DNA of 64,000 bases from Allobosea lathyri (GCF_900108245.1 NZ_FNUY01000003.1:124001-188000), one strand, 5' to 3'. Shown: positions 10,648-19,215, counted from the stretch's first letter. The notes: generated by a model not told the origin, from the letters alone. Translations and numbers: made by a program.

Positions 10648-11682
10648 TTACGTTCCCGGCAATTGCTGCGGCGGCACCGCGGCCAGCCGTGTTTCGCCTT
10701 CGAAGCCGTCAGGTGCCGTTGCCCGAAAATGACTCGGCGCCTTGCCGGTGATGCGCTTGAAGGCGCGGCTGAAGGAGGCTTCCGATTCATAGCCCAGACG
10801 CCGCGCCACGACCGCGATCTTGAGCTTGTCGCCGACGAGCCACTGGCGCGCCTGCTGCATCCGGACCTGCGCCACATAGCGCGCCGGCGTCTCGCCGACG
10901 ATGGTCGCGAAGCGTTCGGCGAAGCCGGAGCGCGATGCGCCCATCATCCTGGCGAGGGTTGCGACCGTCCAGTCCCGCTCGGGCGTCACATGGATCGCCG
11001 CCAGAACCCGGCCGATCTCGGGGCATCGCGCCGCTGCGATCCAGCCGGTGGCATCGCCGCAGCCGCTTTCGACCCATGACCTGATGATGCTGGCAGCCAG
11101 CACGTCGGCGAGCCGCGCCAGGATGCCGCCTGCGCCGACACGATCCATGGCCACCTCGCGCGCCATCGCTTCCAGCAGATGGGGAATGCCCGGCTCGCTC
11201 TTGGCCAGCTCGAACATCTGCATCAGATCCGGCATCATCCGCAGCAGGGGATGGGCGGCGTCGACATTGAAGGTCATGCTGCCGCTGAAGATCAGCGTGG
11301 GTTCGCTCTCGCCTGCGCCCTGGCCGTCTCCGCCGCCCTTGACGTCGAAGATGTTGCCGCAAACCTTGCGGATCTGGCAGTTCGCCAGCGGAAAGGCCTC
11401 GACATCAGGCGCGCTGGCGAGCACATGTTCGGCGCCGCGCGGAAGCAGCACCGCATCGCCATCGCGCAGTTCGAGCCATTCCTTCGACGGTGTCAGCAGC
11501 CAGCAGCCACGCTTCGCGATGAAGTAGAAGCGGGCCGCCTTCTGCTGGGGAACCGCGATGGCCCAGGGCGCCGTCATTTCGCAGCGGCCATATTCGACGC
11601 CGTCCAGCCGCAGACCCCGCAGCATGTCGGTCAGATGATCGCTCGCTGGCGTCGCAGCGGGTTTGGACGAATGATCATGCAT
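10648..11682 (-). CDS. AraC-family regulator with N-terminal cupin domain
   Basis: This is a 344-residue regulator. Residues about 15-200 resemble the cupin_6 sensor (AIAVPQQKAARFYFIAKRG, LLPRGAEHVLAS). The C-terminal 100 residues hold a two-helix-turn-helix AraC domain (ATLARMMGASRSGFAERF and IAVVARRLGYESEASFSRAF). The start at 11682 (MHDHSSKP) leaves a 68-bp divergent gap to an MFS exporter. That layout is typical of a regulator controlling the neighbouring transporter (inference). The inducer is unknown. Confidence 0.92.
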   Translation of the reverse strand: MHDHSSKPAATPASDHLTDMLRGLRLDGVEYGRCEMTAPWAIAVPQQKAARFYFIAKRGCWLLTPSKEWLELRDGDAVLLPRGAEHVLASAPDVEAFPLANCQIRKVCGNIFDVKGGGDGQGAGESEPTLIFSGSMTFNVDAAHPLLRMMPDLMQMFELAKSEPGIPHLLEAMAREVAMDRVGAGGILARLADVLAASIIRSWVESGCGDATGWIAAARCPEIGRVLAAIHVTPERDWTVATLARMMGASRSGFAERFATIVGETPARYVAQVRMQQARQWLVGDKLKIAVVARRLGYESEASFSRAFKRITGKAPSHFRATAPDGFEGETRLAAVPPQQLPGT

Positions 11683-11750
11683 TATGGCGAATATAGCATG
11701 GAAGCTCCAAAGGGCCATACCCATCTTGCCGCGACACGTTGGAGATCCCC

Positions 11751-13001
11751 ATGTCTGATTCCGCTTCCGCCGTCGCGACACTGCCGCTCGATTCCCCTGA
11801 TGATGCCGATGAACAGAGCCCGGCCTGGCCTGCTGTCTTCGCGCTGACCCTTGGCGTCTTCGGCCTGGTCACGGCCGAGTTCCTGCCCGCCAGCCTTTTG
11901 ACACCGATGGCCGCTGATGTCGGCGTGTCCGTCGGTGCGGCCGGGCAGGCGGTGACCGCGACCGCGGTCGTCGGCGCCATCGCCGGCCTTGCAACGGCGA
12001 TCGTGACGCGCGGTATCGACCGCCGCATCGTCGTCTGGGCGTTGACGGGGTCGCTGATCCTGTCGAGCCTTCTTGCTGCAGCCGCCACCAGTCTGACGAC
12101 GCTGCTGCTGGCGCGCGTCCTGCTCGGCATCGGCCTTGGCGGCTTCTGGTCGATGGTGGCGGCGACTGCCATGCGCCTCGTGCCGATGAGCGCGCTGCCG
12201 CGCGCCATGTCGCTGATCTTCACCGGCGTTTCCGTCGCGACTGTCAGCGCTGCCCCGATCGGCGCCTATCTCGGCGATCTCTGGGGCTGGCGCATCGTGT
12301 TCGTGCTGTCGGCTGTCCTTGGCGTGGTCGCGCTGGGCGCCCAGCTGCTGACGATGCCGCGTCTGCCGGCGCTCGGCTCGCCGGACGTGCGGACCCTGTT
12401 CGACTTGCTGCGCCGGCCCAGCATCAGGCTGGTGCTGCTCGCGATCGTCGTCAGCATTTCCGGTCATTTTGCCGGATTTACCTATATCAGGCCGTTCCTC
12501 GAACAGGTTCCCGTGCTCTCGGTCGAGGCTATCTCGCTGGTGCTGCTGGCCTATGGCGTCGGCGGGTTCTTCGGCAATTTCGTCGGCGGCGCGATCGTCG
12601 CGCGCAGCGCCAAGGCAGCGGTCATTGCCGGCTCGGCCACGATTGCGGTGATGGCTGTGATCCTGTTCCTGTTCGGGAGTTCGATTGCGGTCGCAGCGGT
12701 CGCGGTCGGGCTCTGGGGCTTCGCCTTCGGGGCGCTGCCTGTCGGTTTCCAGACCTGGATGGTGCGGATCTCACCCGATGAAGCGGAATCCGCCGGCGGC
12801 CTTCTCGTTGCGGCCTTCCAGGTCGCGATTGCGAGCGGCGCGATCTTCGGCGGGCTCCTGGTCGATGGCTCCGGGCCGCTTGGTGCGATCGGCTATGCTG
12901 CTGTCGCGACCCTGCTCGCCGCGCTTGGCGTTCTCGTCTTCGGCGCGAAAAGCCCCGAGCAGATCGAGGCCGGCGGCGCGGGGCGTCCCGCAATTCACTG
13001 A
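11751..13001 (+). CDS. MFS transporter, DHA1/AraJ-type exporter
   Basis: This 416-residue protein has 12 predicted membrane segments. The N-terminal half carries the GXXXD-type loop-2/3 region (VTRGIDRRIVVW) and helix 4 (LLLARVLLGIGLGGFWSMVAATAMRLVP), which are characteristic of drug or sugar efflux MFS members related to AraJ. ATG at 11751 follows a GGAG site by 6 bases; a TTG frame start at 11739 is less likely. It is divergent from an AraC regulator, which probably controls it. The substrate is not predictable. Confidence 0.92.
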   Translation: MSDSASAVATLPLDSPDDADEQSPAWPAVFALTLGVFGLVTAEFLPASLLTPMAADVGVSVGAAGQAVTATAVVGAIAGLATAIVTRGIDRRIVVWALTGSLILSSLLAAAATSLTTLLLARVLLGIGLGGFWSMVAATAMRLVPMSALPRAMSLIFTGVSVATVSAAPIGAYLGDLWGWRIVFVLSAVLGVVALGAQLLTMPRLPALGSPDVRTLFDLLRRPSIRLVLLAIVVSISGHFAGFTYIRPFLEQVPVLSVEAISLVLLAYGVGGFFGNFVGGAIVARSAKAAVIAGSATIAVMAVILFLFGSSIAVAAVAVGLWGFAFGALPVGFQTWMVRISPDEAESAGGLLVAAFQVAIASGAIFGGLLVDGSGPLGAIGYAAVATLLAALGVLVFGAKSPEQIEAGGAGRPAIH

Positions 13002-13086
13002 CGGAATGAAAGTGATCGGGCGCGTGAATGCGCTCGATCACTTTTCTTCAAGACACAGCTGCGCGCTTTCGCTTTATCCTCAGTCG

Positions 13087-13950
13087 ATGGAGCCGACCCG
13101 CCAGACCGAAGCCCTTGGAATCCTGCCGCTGACGATGGGCGAGCGGGCCGACATCTTTCTGGCGCGGCCCTTCGACAAGCTGGAATGCCTGAGCGCGACC
13201 TTCTCCAAGCACGCCTATGCGCCACATGCGCACGACACCTTCGTCGTCGGAACCATCGAAAGCGGTTGCGAGACCTGGCGGGCGCGAGGGCGGCGCCATT
13301 ATGGCCGCCCTGGCGATCTCTGTTTCATCAATCCGCTGGATGTCCATGACGGCGAGGCGGCGGATGGCGGCTACAGCTATCGCATGACCTATCCGACGGT
13401 GGGGCTGCTGCGGGAGATCGCTGCGGCGCTGGTCGGACGAGAGGCGGTCGGAACGCCATTCTTCGCCGAGCCTGCGGTGCATGATCCCGAGGGCGCCGCG
13501 CTGTTCTCGCTGGCCCATCGCACGATGCAGGATGGTGGCGACGGGTTCGGCGGCGAGGAATTGCTGCTGCGAGCCTATGCTCACTGCCTGGCGCGGCATG
13601 CCCGGCTGCCCGTCGGCGAGATCGGCCGGGAGACCGGCCCGATCGCCAGGGCGCGGGATCTGCTGGAGCAGCGCTATGAGGAAGACCTGTCCCTGGCCGA
13701 TGTCGCCGAATTGACCGGGCTGGCGCGGCACCGCTTGATCCGCGCCTTCCGGGCCGAGACGGGCATGACGCCCCACGCCTATCTCGTCGATGTCAGGGTG
13801 CGCCGGGCGCGCGAGCAGCTGCGCCGCGGCGACAAGCCCGGCGCTGTGGCGGCCGCGACCGGCTTCTGCGATCAGGCGCATCTGACGCGAGCGTTCAAGG
13901 CGCGCTATGGCGTGACGCCCGGTGCGTTTCGCGGCGCCCACCTCTCCTGA
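13087..13950 (+). CDS. AraC-family regulator upstream of azlCD
   Basis: This 287-residue regulator has an AraC-type cupin sensor (YAPHAHDTFVVGTIESG) at about 40-130 and a C-terminal helix-turn-helix pair (LSLADVAELTGLARHRLIRAF and AVAAATGFCDQAHLTRAF). The open frame extends far upstream through the MFS gene, but the natural start is MEPTRQTEALG at 13087. It ends 11 bp before azlC on the same strand. AraC genes next to azlCD are frequent, so control of branched-chain amino acid export is a reasonable inference. Confidence 0.92.
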   Translation: MEPTRQTEALGILPLTMGERADIFLARPFDKLECLSATFSKHAYAPHAHDTFVVGTIESGCETWRARGRRHYGRPGDLCFINPLDVHDGEAADGGYSYRMTYPTVGLLREIAAALVGREAVGTPFFAEPAVHDPEGAALFSLAHRTMQDGGDGFGGEELLLRAYAHCLARHARLPVGEIGRETGPIARARDLLEQRYEEDLSLADVAELTGLARHRLIRAFRAETGMTPHAYLVDVRVRRAREQLRRGDKPGAVAAATGFCDQAHLTRAFKARYGVTPGAFRGAHLS

Positions 13951-13961
13951 AAGCCCCGAGC

Positions 13962-14675
13962 ATGTCGACGATGCGCCACGATCTACGCATGGGCCTGGGC
14001 GATATCTGGCCGGCTATGCTGGCTGCGGTGCCGATCGGCTTTCTCTTCGGTGCGCTCGCCGCCGCCAAGGGGCTTTCACCGCTCGAGGTGCTGGTGATGA
14101 GCGCGCTCGTCTTTGCCGGCGGCGCGCAATTCGCGGCCGTAGAGCTCTGGACGACGCCTGCGCCGATTTTCGCGCTGGTCTTCTCGACGCTGCTCATCAA
14201 TGCCCGGCATGTGCTGATGAGCGCATCGCTGGCGCCCAAGCTCGGTGGCTTCAGCCTCGGGCAGAAGCTGGCGGGCCTGTACTACATGGCCGATGAGAAC
14301 TGGGCCCTGGCGGAGAAGCGGGCGCGCACGCACCGGCTGACGCCGGCCTACTGGTTCGGCCTGACCGTGCCCTTCATGCTGTGCTGGCTGATGACCTCGA
14401 CGCTTGGCGCCACGATCGGCGCCGCCATGGGCGATCCGCGCCGCCTCGGGGCCGATTTCGCCTTCACGGCGCTGTTCATCGCGCTCGTCGCCGCCTTTTG
14501 GAAGGGGCGGGTGACATTCTGGACGGTGGCTGCGGCGGGTATCGCCTCGGCGCTGACCTACAGGCTCGCCGGCCCGCCCTGGCATGTGCTGGCAGGCGCG
14601 GCCTGCGGCCTGCTTGCAGCCTGGATCGCGGCGGGAACGGAGCCGGCCGCGGTTGCGGAGGAGGCGACGCCATGA
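13962..14675 (+). CDS. azlC: AzlC branched-chain amino acid exporter, large subunit
   Basis: This 237-residue membrane protein has the AzlC hallmarks: GDIWPAMLAAVPIGFLFGAL near the N-terminus, VMSALVFAGGAQFAAVELW and a NARHVLMSASLAP segment at about 72-84. Together with AzlD it forms a BrnFE-like exporter of Leu/Ile/Val or their analogues. Its stop overlaps the azlD start by four bases (ATGA), so the two are translationally coupled. It follows the AraC gene with only 11 bp between. Confidence 0.95.
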   Translation: MSTMRHDLRMGLGDIWPAMLAAVPIGFLFGALAAAKGLSPLEVLVMSALVFAGGAQFAAVELWTTPAPIFALVFSTLLINARHVLMSASLAPKLGGFSLGQKLAGLYYMADENWALAEKRARTHRLTPAYWFGLTVPFMLCWLMTSTLGATIGAAMGDPRRLGADFAFTALFIALVAAFWKGRVTFWTVAAAGIASALTYRLAGPPWHVLAGAACGLLAAWIAAGTEPAAVAEEATP

Positions 14676-14971
14676 CGCTCGACCCGATCAACCTGCTCGC
14701 GATCCTCGGCATGGCGATCGCGACCTATGCAACGCGCATCGCCGGGCTCGCGCTGGCGGGCCGGCTCGATCTCTCGCCGCGTGCCCAGGCTGCCTTCGAC
14801 GCGATCCCTCCGGCCGTGCTGATCGCGGTCATCGCGCCGAGCGCTCTGGCGACGGGCTGGCCGGAGACCGGGGCGGCGGCGATCGCGGCGCTGGCTGCGA
14901 CGCGTCTTCCCCTGCTGGCGGTCGTGGCTGTCGGGGTCGTGGCCGTCGTGGCGTTGCGGGCGGTGATGTAG
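14672..14971 (+). CDS. azlD: AzlD branched-chain amino acid exporter, small subunit
   Basis: This 99-residue protein has three to four membrane segments and the AzlD pattern MAIATYATRIAGLALAGR, then RAQAAFDAIPPAVLIAVIAP. It partners AzlC, whose stop codon it overlaps (ATGA). The start at 14672 is fixed by this overlap. The open frame extends upstream, antisense and out of phase within azlC, and that part is not coding. Confidence 0.93.
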   Translation: MTLDPINLLAILGMAIATYATRIAGLALAGRLDLSPRAQAAFDAIPPAVLIAVIAPSALATGWPETGAAAIAALAATRLPLLAVVAVGVVAVVALRAVM

Positions 14972-15024
14972 AGCGGAATTTCCCTTCTCCCCTCGCGGGA
15001 GAAGCGAAGAGGTCCGCCCGTTTC

Positions 15025-15053
15025 TCACAACGGCAGGCAGGCCGTTTCCAGCC
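15025..15053. repeat. Left copy of 29-bp direct repeat flanking a small insert
   Basis: This 29-bp sequence begins TCACAACGGCAGGCAGGCC and is repeated at 15533-15561 with one mismatch. The right copy is the genuine 3' end of the aminopeptidase P gene, including its stop codon. This left copy is a detached duplicate lying 508 bp away and is the sort of scar left by integration at a gene end. Confidence 0.85.
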
Positions 15054-15532
15054 GCTCAGTATGCATCTGGACCAAGGTCTGTTGCATAATCTCAGAAAAT
15101 GAAGGAGATTACGTAGGGTGACTCTAGAATTCTGACTGGAATCGATCGGATGTGTGTTTCGGCGGAATATGAGGGATTCGCGTTCTATATTTTTACTGCG
15201 GCGGTGGCGTTGATTTATTTCAGTCTTGTTGCGCGTATTCTGAAAAGTGCCAAAGGGAAAGCGGTCGACCCGACGCCTTATGAGGCGTCCGTGCTCTTGG
15301 TAGGCGTGGGCCTTCCCACGCTTGGGGGGCTCAAGCTTCGCTCCACAGGAAATACGGAAATCGATCGCAGGCTGCTGTCGGCGACAAAGGCAAAGCTTGC
15401 TTGGTTGTCGCTCATGACCAGCCTATTGGGGCTGGTGGCGATGCTGGCGATTTTCAACTGTCAGATTCGAGCGATGCAGTCCGCTGCTCAAAGGCTGGCT
15501 GCTTTCGAGATTGAGGCTCAGGCGGCGTCTGT
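15054..15532. mobile_element. Small lower-GC insert between duplicated gene-end repeats
   Basis: This 479-bp segment is bounded by the 29-bp direct repeats at 15025 and 15533. Its base composition is visibly more AT-rich than its neighbours (for example 15100-15240), and it carries one small membrane-protein frame. No transposase, integrase or terminal inverted repeat is present. It may be a decayed remnant of an integrated element or the product of recombination between repeats. The mobile nature is inference; the repeat and the composition shift are seen directly. Confidence 0.45.
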
Positions 15533-15617
15533 TCACAACGGCAGGCAGGCCGCTTCCAGCCAGGACTTCGCCTCGCCCTCGACCAGTGGGGCGAGGTTGC
15601 TCCAGACCTGCGCGTGA
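15150..15617 (+). CDS. Hypothetical two-helix membrane protein in the insert
   Basis: This 155-residue frame starts at ATG 15150 without a strong ribosome site. It has two hydrophobic helices, FYIFTAAVALIYFSLVARIL (about 12-31) and LAWLSLMTSLLGLVAMLAIF (about 83-102). The last 29 residues or so are read through the right-hand repeat and antisense into the aminopeptidase P gene, so the native C-terminus has probably been replaced or extended by the integration event. Codon use is unlike its neighbours. No family was recognised. Confidence 0.45.
   Translation: MCVSAEYEGFAFYIFTAAVALIYFSLVARILKSAKGKAVDPTPYEASVLLVGVGLPTLGGLKLRSTGNTEIDRRLLSATKAKLAWLSLMTSLLGLVAMLAIFNCQIRAMQSAAQRLAAFEIEAQAASVHNGRQAASSQDFASPSTSGARLLQTCA
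15533..15561. repeat. Right copy of 29-bp direct repeat, native end of aminopeptidase P gene
   Basis: This copy includes the stop codon of the minus-strand aminopeptidase P gene. It differs from the left copy at 15025-15053 by a single base. Confidence 0.85.
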
Positions 15618-17368
15618 TAGGCGTTGATCCAGGCGATCTCGCCTTCGTCCAGCAGCTTGAGATCGATCAAAGCGCGTTCATAGGGCGCCCAGGTGATGGT
15701 CTCGAAGCCATAGATGGTGCGATCACCGCCGGGGATGATGCGCTCCTCGACCACGATCAGGTTCTCGATGCGGATGCCGTATTCGCCCTGCTTGTAGTAA
15801 CCGGGCTCGTTGGAGAGGATCATGCCCGGCTCCAGCGGCGTGGTGCCGAGCTTGGAGAGGCGCTGCGGCCCTTCATGCACGGAGAGGAAGCTGCCGACGC
15901 CGTGGCCCGTGCCATGGTCGAAATCCAGCCCGGCCTGCCAGAGCGGCAGACGCGCCAGCGCATCGAGTTGTGCGCCCGATGTGCCCTTGACGAAGACGAC
16001 GCGCGAGATCGCGAGGTGTCCCTTGAGCACGCGGGTGTAGCGATCGCGCATTTCGTCGCTGGGCTCGCCGATGGCCATGGTGCGGGTGATGTCGGTGGTG
16101 CCGTCCTCATATTGCCCGCCTGAATCGACCAGGAAGATGCCGGGCTCGATCCTGCGGTTGCTGGAATCGGTGACGCGGTAGTGCGGGAGGGCGGCGTTGG
16201 GGCCTGCGCCTGCGATGGTGGTGAAGGAGACATCCTTCAGCAGCCCGGTCTTCAGCCTCTCGGCTTCGAGCGCTGCGACGGCGTCGATCTCGGTAAGCCC
16301 GCCCTTGGGCGCTTCGCGTGCGAGCCAGGACAGGAAGTTCACGATCGCCGCGCCATCGCGCTGATGAGCGTCGCGCGCGCCTTTCAGCTCCGCCTCGTTC
16401 TTGCGCGCCTTCATCAGCGCGATCGGGTCCGTGCCGGCGTCGGGGGTTCCACCGGCATCGCGGATCAGGGTCGCCAGCGCGGCAGCTGCAGTGGTCGAAT
16501 CGAGCCGGACCTTGGCCTTGGCCGCGCCCAGCGCCCGCAACTGCTGCTCCAGCGCGGCCGGCGGCGCGATCTCGCCGACGGCGCCGATGGCGTCTCCTGC
16601 TTCGTTCGTCACCTTCTCGGGCGCGAGGAACACGGTCGGGCGGCCTTCGCGCGGCACGATCGCGTAGCCCAGCGGCAATGGCGTGTGCTCGACATCGCCG
16701 CCACGGATGTTGAAGGTCCAGGCTAGCGCATGTGGGTCGGAGACGACGAGCGCATCGACCTTGGCCTTGGTCAGCGCCTCCTGGATGCGCGCAAGCTTGT
16801 GGGCGGTGTCCTCTCCCGCGAAATCGGCGCGATGCGCCTTGACCGGCGCGGCAGGAGGGGCGGGGCGGTCACTCCAGAGCGCGTCGATCGGATTCTTGGC
16901 GACGGCGACGAGTTCGCCGCCCGCGGCCGAAACCGCTTTCTCCAGCTTGGCGACACCGTCGACGGTGTGCAGCCAGGGGTCGTAACCGAGCTTGCCGCCC
17001 GCGGGCAGATTGGTCTCGATCCAGCGTTCCAGCGGCGTCTCTTCCATCTTGGTCGGCGTGACCACGTTCTTGTCGGTCTGCGCCGCCGACTGGATGGTGT
17101 AGCGGCCATCGACGATCAGGGCGGCCTTGTCTGCCAGAACGATCGCGTTGCCGGCCGAGCCGGTGAACCCCGTCAGCCAGGCAAGCCGCGCCATATGGGC
17201 GGGAACGTATTCGCCCTGATGCTCGTCGGCGCGCGGCACGATGAAGCCGTCGAGCCCCTGCGCTGCAAGCGCCCGACGCAAGGCGGCGACGCGGCCTGCA
17301 ACCTGCGATGGATCGCTCGGCTCGGAGAAGGACTGGAAACGGCAGGATGAGGCGGGCGATTCTGTCAT
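15533..17368 (-). CDS. pepP: Xaa-Pro aminopeptidase (M24B family)
   Basis: This 611-residue cytosolic enzyme removes an N-terminal residue that precedes proline. Two creatinase-like N-terminal domains (residues 1 to about 300) precede the M24 pita-bread domain, with metal ligands in LVDSGGQYEDGTTDITR (two Asp near 415-426), HGTGHGVGSF (His near 488), SNEPGYY (Glu near 519) and RIENL. A C-terminal M24_C extension (WAPYERALIDLKLL) marks the long eukaryote-like P1 form. The start MTESPASSCRF is preferred; an ATG at 17395 is an alternative. Its last 29 bp are duplicated at 15025. Confidence 0.95.
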   Translation of the reverse strand: MTESPASSCRFQSFSEPSDPSQVAGRVAALRRALAAQGLDGFIVPRADEHQGEYVPAHMARLAWLTGFTGSAGNAIVLADKAALIVDGRYTIQSAAQTDKNVVTPTKMEETPLERWIETNLPAGGKLGYDPWLHTVDGVAKLEKAVSAAGGELVAVAKNPIDALWSDRPAPPAAPVKAHRADFAGEDTAHKLARIQEALTKAKVDALVVSDPHALAWTFNIRGGDVEHTPLPLGYAIVPREGRPTVFLAPEKVTNEAGDAIGAVGEIAPPAALEQQLRALGAAKAKVRLDSTTAAAALATLIRDAGGTPDAGTDPIALMKARKNEAELKGARDAHQRDGAAIVNFLSWLAREAPKGGLTEIDAVAALEAERLKTGLLKDVSFTTIAGAGPNAALPHYRVTDSSNRRIEPGIFLVDSGGQYEDGTTDITRTMAIGEPSDEMRDRYTRVLKGHLAISRVVFVKGTSGAQLDALARLPLWQAGLDFDHGTGHGVGSFLSVHEGPQRLSKLGTTPLEPGMILSNEPGYYKQGEYGIRIENLIVVEERIIPGGDRTIYGFETITWAPYERALIDLKLLDEGEIAWINAYHAQVWSNLAPLVEGEAKSWLEAACLPL

Positions 17369-17555
17369 GGCGGGTCCGATGGCGGTTTTGCGCATCGTTG
17401 CGTCCCGTCTCGACGAAAGCCAGCGCAAAAAGCGAAATCCCGGCCTGCTTCCCGCTTGGGCCGCGATCGCCGCGAAATGCGTCAGGCTGCCTCTTTGCTA
17501 TGCGAATGGCGCAATCGTTAATGGATTACGGCGGATGGCATGCGTTGCATGCATA

Positions 17556-17592
17556 TCTCGCAGATGCGAAACCATCTTCTCGCAGATGCGAA
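17556..17592. promoter_or_regulatory. Two tandem palindromic operator-like sites
   Basis: The 15-mer TCTCGCAGATGCGAA occurs twice exactly, at 17556-17570 and 17578-17592, 22 bp apart, or about two helical turns. Each copy contains the perfect palindrome TCGCAGATGCGA with a GA spacer. The pair lies between the divergent pepP gene and the small gene at 17666. This is the layout expected for a cooperative dimeric repressor or activator. The regulator is unknown. Confidence 0.6.
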
Positions 17593-17665
17593 GAAGTACC
17601 ACTTTGGTTGCATAAGAGAACGAGGAAGCGACCGGGACTGTCCTTCGTTTTTAAGGAGAGATCCT

Positions 17666-17911
17666 ATGACCTATGTGCTGAATAACGCCGATGTCCTGCC
17701 AGTGGCGGGCATTACAAAGACCGTCGCTCCGGTATCGAGCGCCCCGACGTTCCGGCAGCGGCTCTTTGCCGCCATGGTCGAAAGCCGGCGCCGTTCCGCG
17801 GCCCGCGAGCTGCGCGCACGCTACTATCTCATCAATGAGGCGGAGATCGTGCTCGGCGGCTTCCCGACCGCGACCATCTCGAACGACGTCGCCCTGCCGT
17901 TTAGCCGTTGA
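17666..17911 (+). CDS. Small hypothetical protein, Arg-rich, DUF1127-like core
   Basis: This 81-residue protein starts at ATG 17666 behind a strong AAGGAGAG site. After a 27-residue leader it has an Arg/Ala-rich helix (SRRRSAARELRARYYLINEA) that loosely recalls the small alphaproteobacterial DUF1127 proteins. The ending differs, so no assignment is made. It is preceded by the tandem palindromic sites and followed 64 bp later by a second tiny gene on the same strand; a shared transcript ending at the terminator at 18276 is likely. Confidence 0.65.
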   Translation: MTYVLNNADVLPVAGITKTVAPVSSAPTFRQRLFAAMVESRRRSAARELRARYYLINEAEIVLGGFPTATISNDVALPFSR

Positions 17912-17975
17912 GTTCTCGCACTGAATCCTCGCCGCGCCCGGCCTTTGCCGCGCGGCCCAACACCGGACAATCATC

Positions 17976-18104
17976 ATGATCGCCATCATCAAGCACGCTT
18001 ACAATTCAGTTGCCGACGCAGCCAAGTTCGCTGCCGCCGTCTGGCACGATGCCCGCGCCATGCAGGCCGACGCCGAGGCCAAATACGGCCACAGCGGCTA
18101 CTGA
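17976..18104 (+). CDS. 42-residue hypothetical protein
   Basis: ATG at 17976 opens a 42-residue frame (MIAIIKHAYNSVADAAK to KYGHSGY), mostly one amphipathic Ala-rich helix with His and Asp residues. It has a plausible protein-like composition. It lies between another small gene and a factor-independent terminator on the same strand, which supports its being expressed. Its ribosome site is weak (GGAC about 8 bases upstream). No family was recognised. Confidence 0.55.
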   Translation: MIAIIKHAYNSVADAAKFAAAVWHDARAMQADAEAKYGHSGY

Positions 18105-18267
18105 GCGGGACGACGCGCTCCTTCTACTATGCCGGGGCGCCTGACGCGGCGGGCTGCGCTTCCGGTGCTCACGGACTGATGTCCGCTCCGCTCCGGTTCT
18201 CGCGCGCCACGCCAGCCGCCTCGGCCTAGCGAAGGAGCGCTCCTTCCCGGCGGCTGTCGGTTTCCAA

Positions 18268-19215
18268 TTATCGAGGGCGGCGTGGTCTTGGGGCTGCGCC
18301 GCCTTTTTTCATGACCAGGGTGGCCCATCCCTCGCGCAGCGACTGGCGCGCGAGGTAAAGTCCCTGATGCCGGTAGGTCGAGACGATGCCGGCGACATCC
18401 ATCGCCAGCAGCCCTGAGAGGATGACCACGCCGTCGCGCGTGAGCACGCGTGCGATCGAGGGGGCGAGGCGCCGCAGCGGGCCGGCGAGGATATTGGCGA
18501 AGACGAGGTCGAAATGCCTCGGCCGGTCTGCCTTCAGGTGGCGCAGGCCCGGCCCGACATAGAGGTCGAGCGCATTGGGGGCATGGTTCAGGCGGGCATT
18601 CTTAGCGGCGACCTCGACCGCGACCCAGTCGATATCGCCTGCGACGACCTTGCGCTTGATCTGCTTGGCCAGCGCCAGAGCGAGGATGCCCGTGCCGGTT
18701 CCGACATCGATGGCGTGGCGCGGGCGGCGCTGCTTCAGTTCGGCGTCGAGCGCCAGCAGGCAGCCGGCGGTTGTGCCGTGATGCCCGGTTCCGAAGGCGA
18801 GCGCCGCCTCGATCTCGATCGCGACATCGTTGATCCGCACCGCCTGGCGATCATGGGCGCCATGGACCAGCACGCGGCCGGCCCGCACCGGCTTGAGGCC
18901 GTCGAGACTGGCCGAGACCCAGTCCTGCTGGCTCACCGTGGTGAAGGGCGTGGTATCGATGACATCGCCGACGATGGGCCTGAGCATGTCGCGCACCGCA
19001 TCCTCGTCGGGATGGGCGGCAAAGTAGACCTCGACCTTCCAGGGCGCGTTCAGCGAGAGCGTGGTGACGCCATCCTCGATCTCGAAGGACGAGATCGCGG
19101 TTTCCGTGGGGTCGAAGACCTCACCCAAAAGCTCGGTCAGCGCGCGCGCCTTGTCGCCGCTGGTGGACAATTCGAGCACGGTCGTGACCGTGGAGGGGAG
19201 GAGACCTTCGCGCAT
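18268..19215 (-). CDS. prmA: Ribosomal protein L11 methyltransferase PrmA
   Basis: This 315-residue SAM-dependent enzyme methylates ribosomal protein L11. Diagnostic features are the AFGTGHHGTT segment (140-149), SAM motif I DVGTGTG at 170-176, a GDIDWVAVEVA acidic loop and FANILAGPL (motif IV). The start MREGLLPSTV is the first in frame. In other Rhizobiales prmA is also next to the aminopeptidase P gene; here two tiny genes on the opposite strand lie between. The C-terminus (PRPRRPR) runs through the terminator stem at 18276. Confidence 0.95.
   Translation of the reverse strand: MREGLLPSTVTTVLELSTSGDKARALTELLGEVFDPTETAISSFEIEDGVTTLSLNAPWKVEVYFAAHPDEDAVRDMLRPIVGDVIDTTPFTTVSQQDWVSASLDGLKPVRAGRVLVHGAHDRQAVRINDVAIEIEAALAFGTGHHGTTAGCLLALDAELKQRRPRHAIDVGTGTGILALALAKQIKRKVVAGDIDWVAVEVAAKNARLNHAPNALDLYVGPGLRHLKADRPRHFDLVFANILAGPLRRLAPSIARVLTRDGVVILSGLLAMDVAGIVSTYRHQGLYLARQSLREGWATLVMKKGGAAPRPRRPR
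18276..18309 (+). terminator. Factor-independent terminator after the small-gene pair
   Basis: Stem GGCGGCG (18276-18282) pairs with CGCCGCC (18297-18303), followed by TTTTTT (18304-18309). The T run exists only for plus-strand transcripts. The hairpin overlaps the 3' end of the minus-strand prmA gene. A perfect 16-bp palindrome (GAAGGAGCGCTCCTTC, 18231-18246) lies just upstream. Confidence 0.75.
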
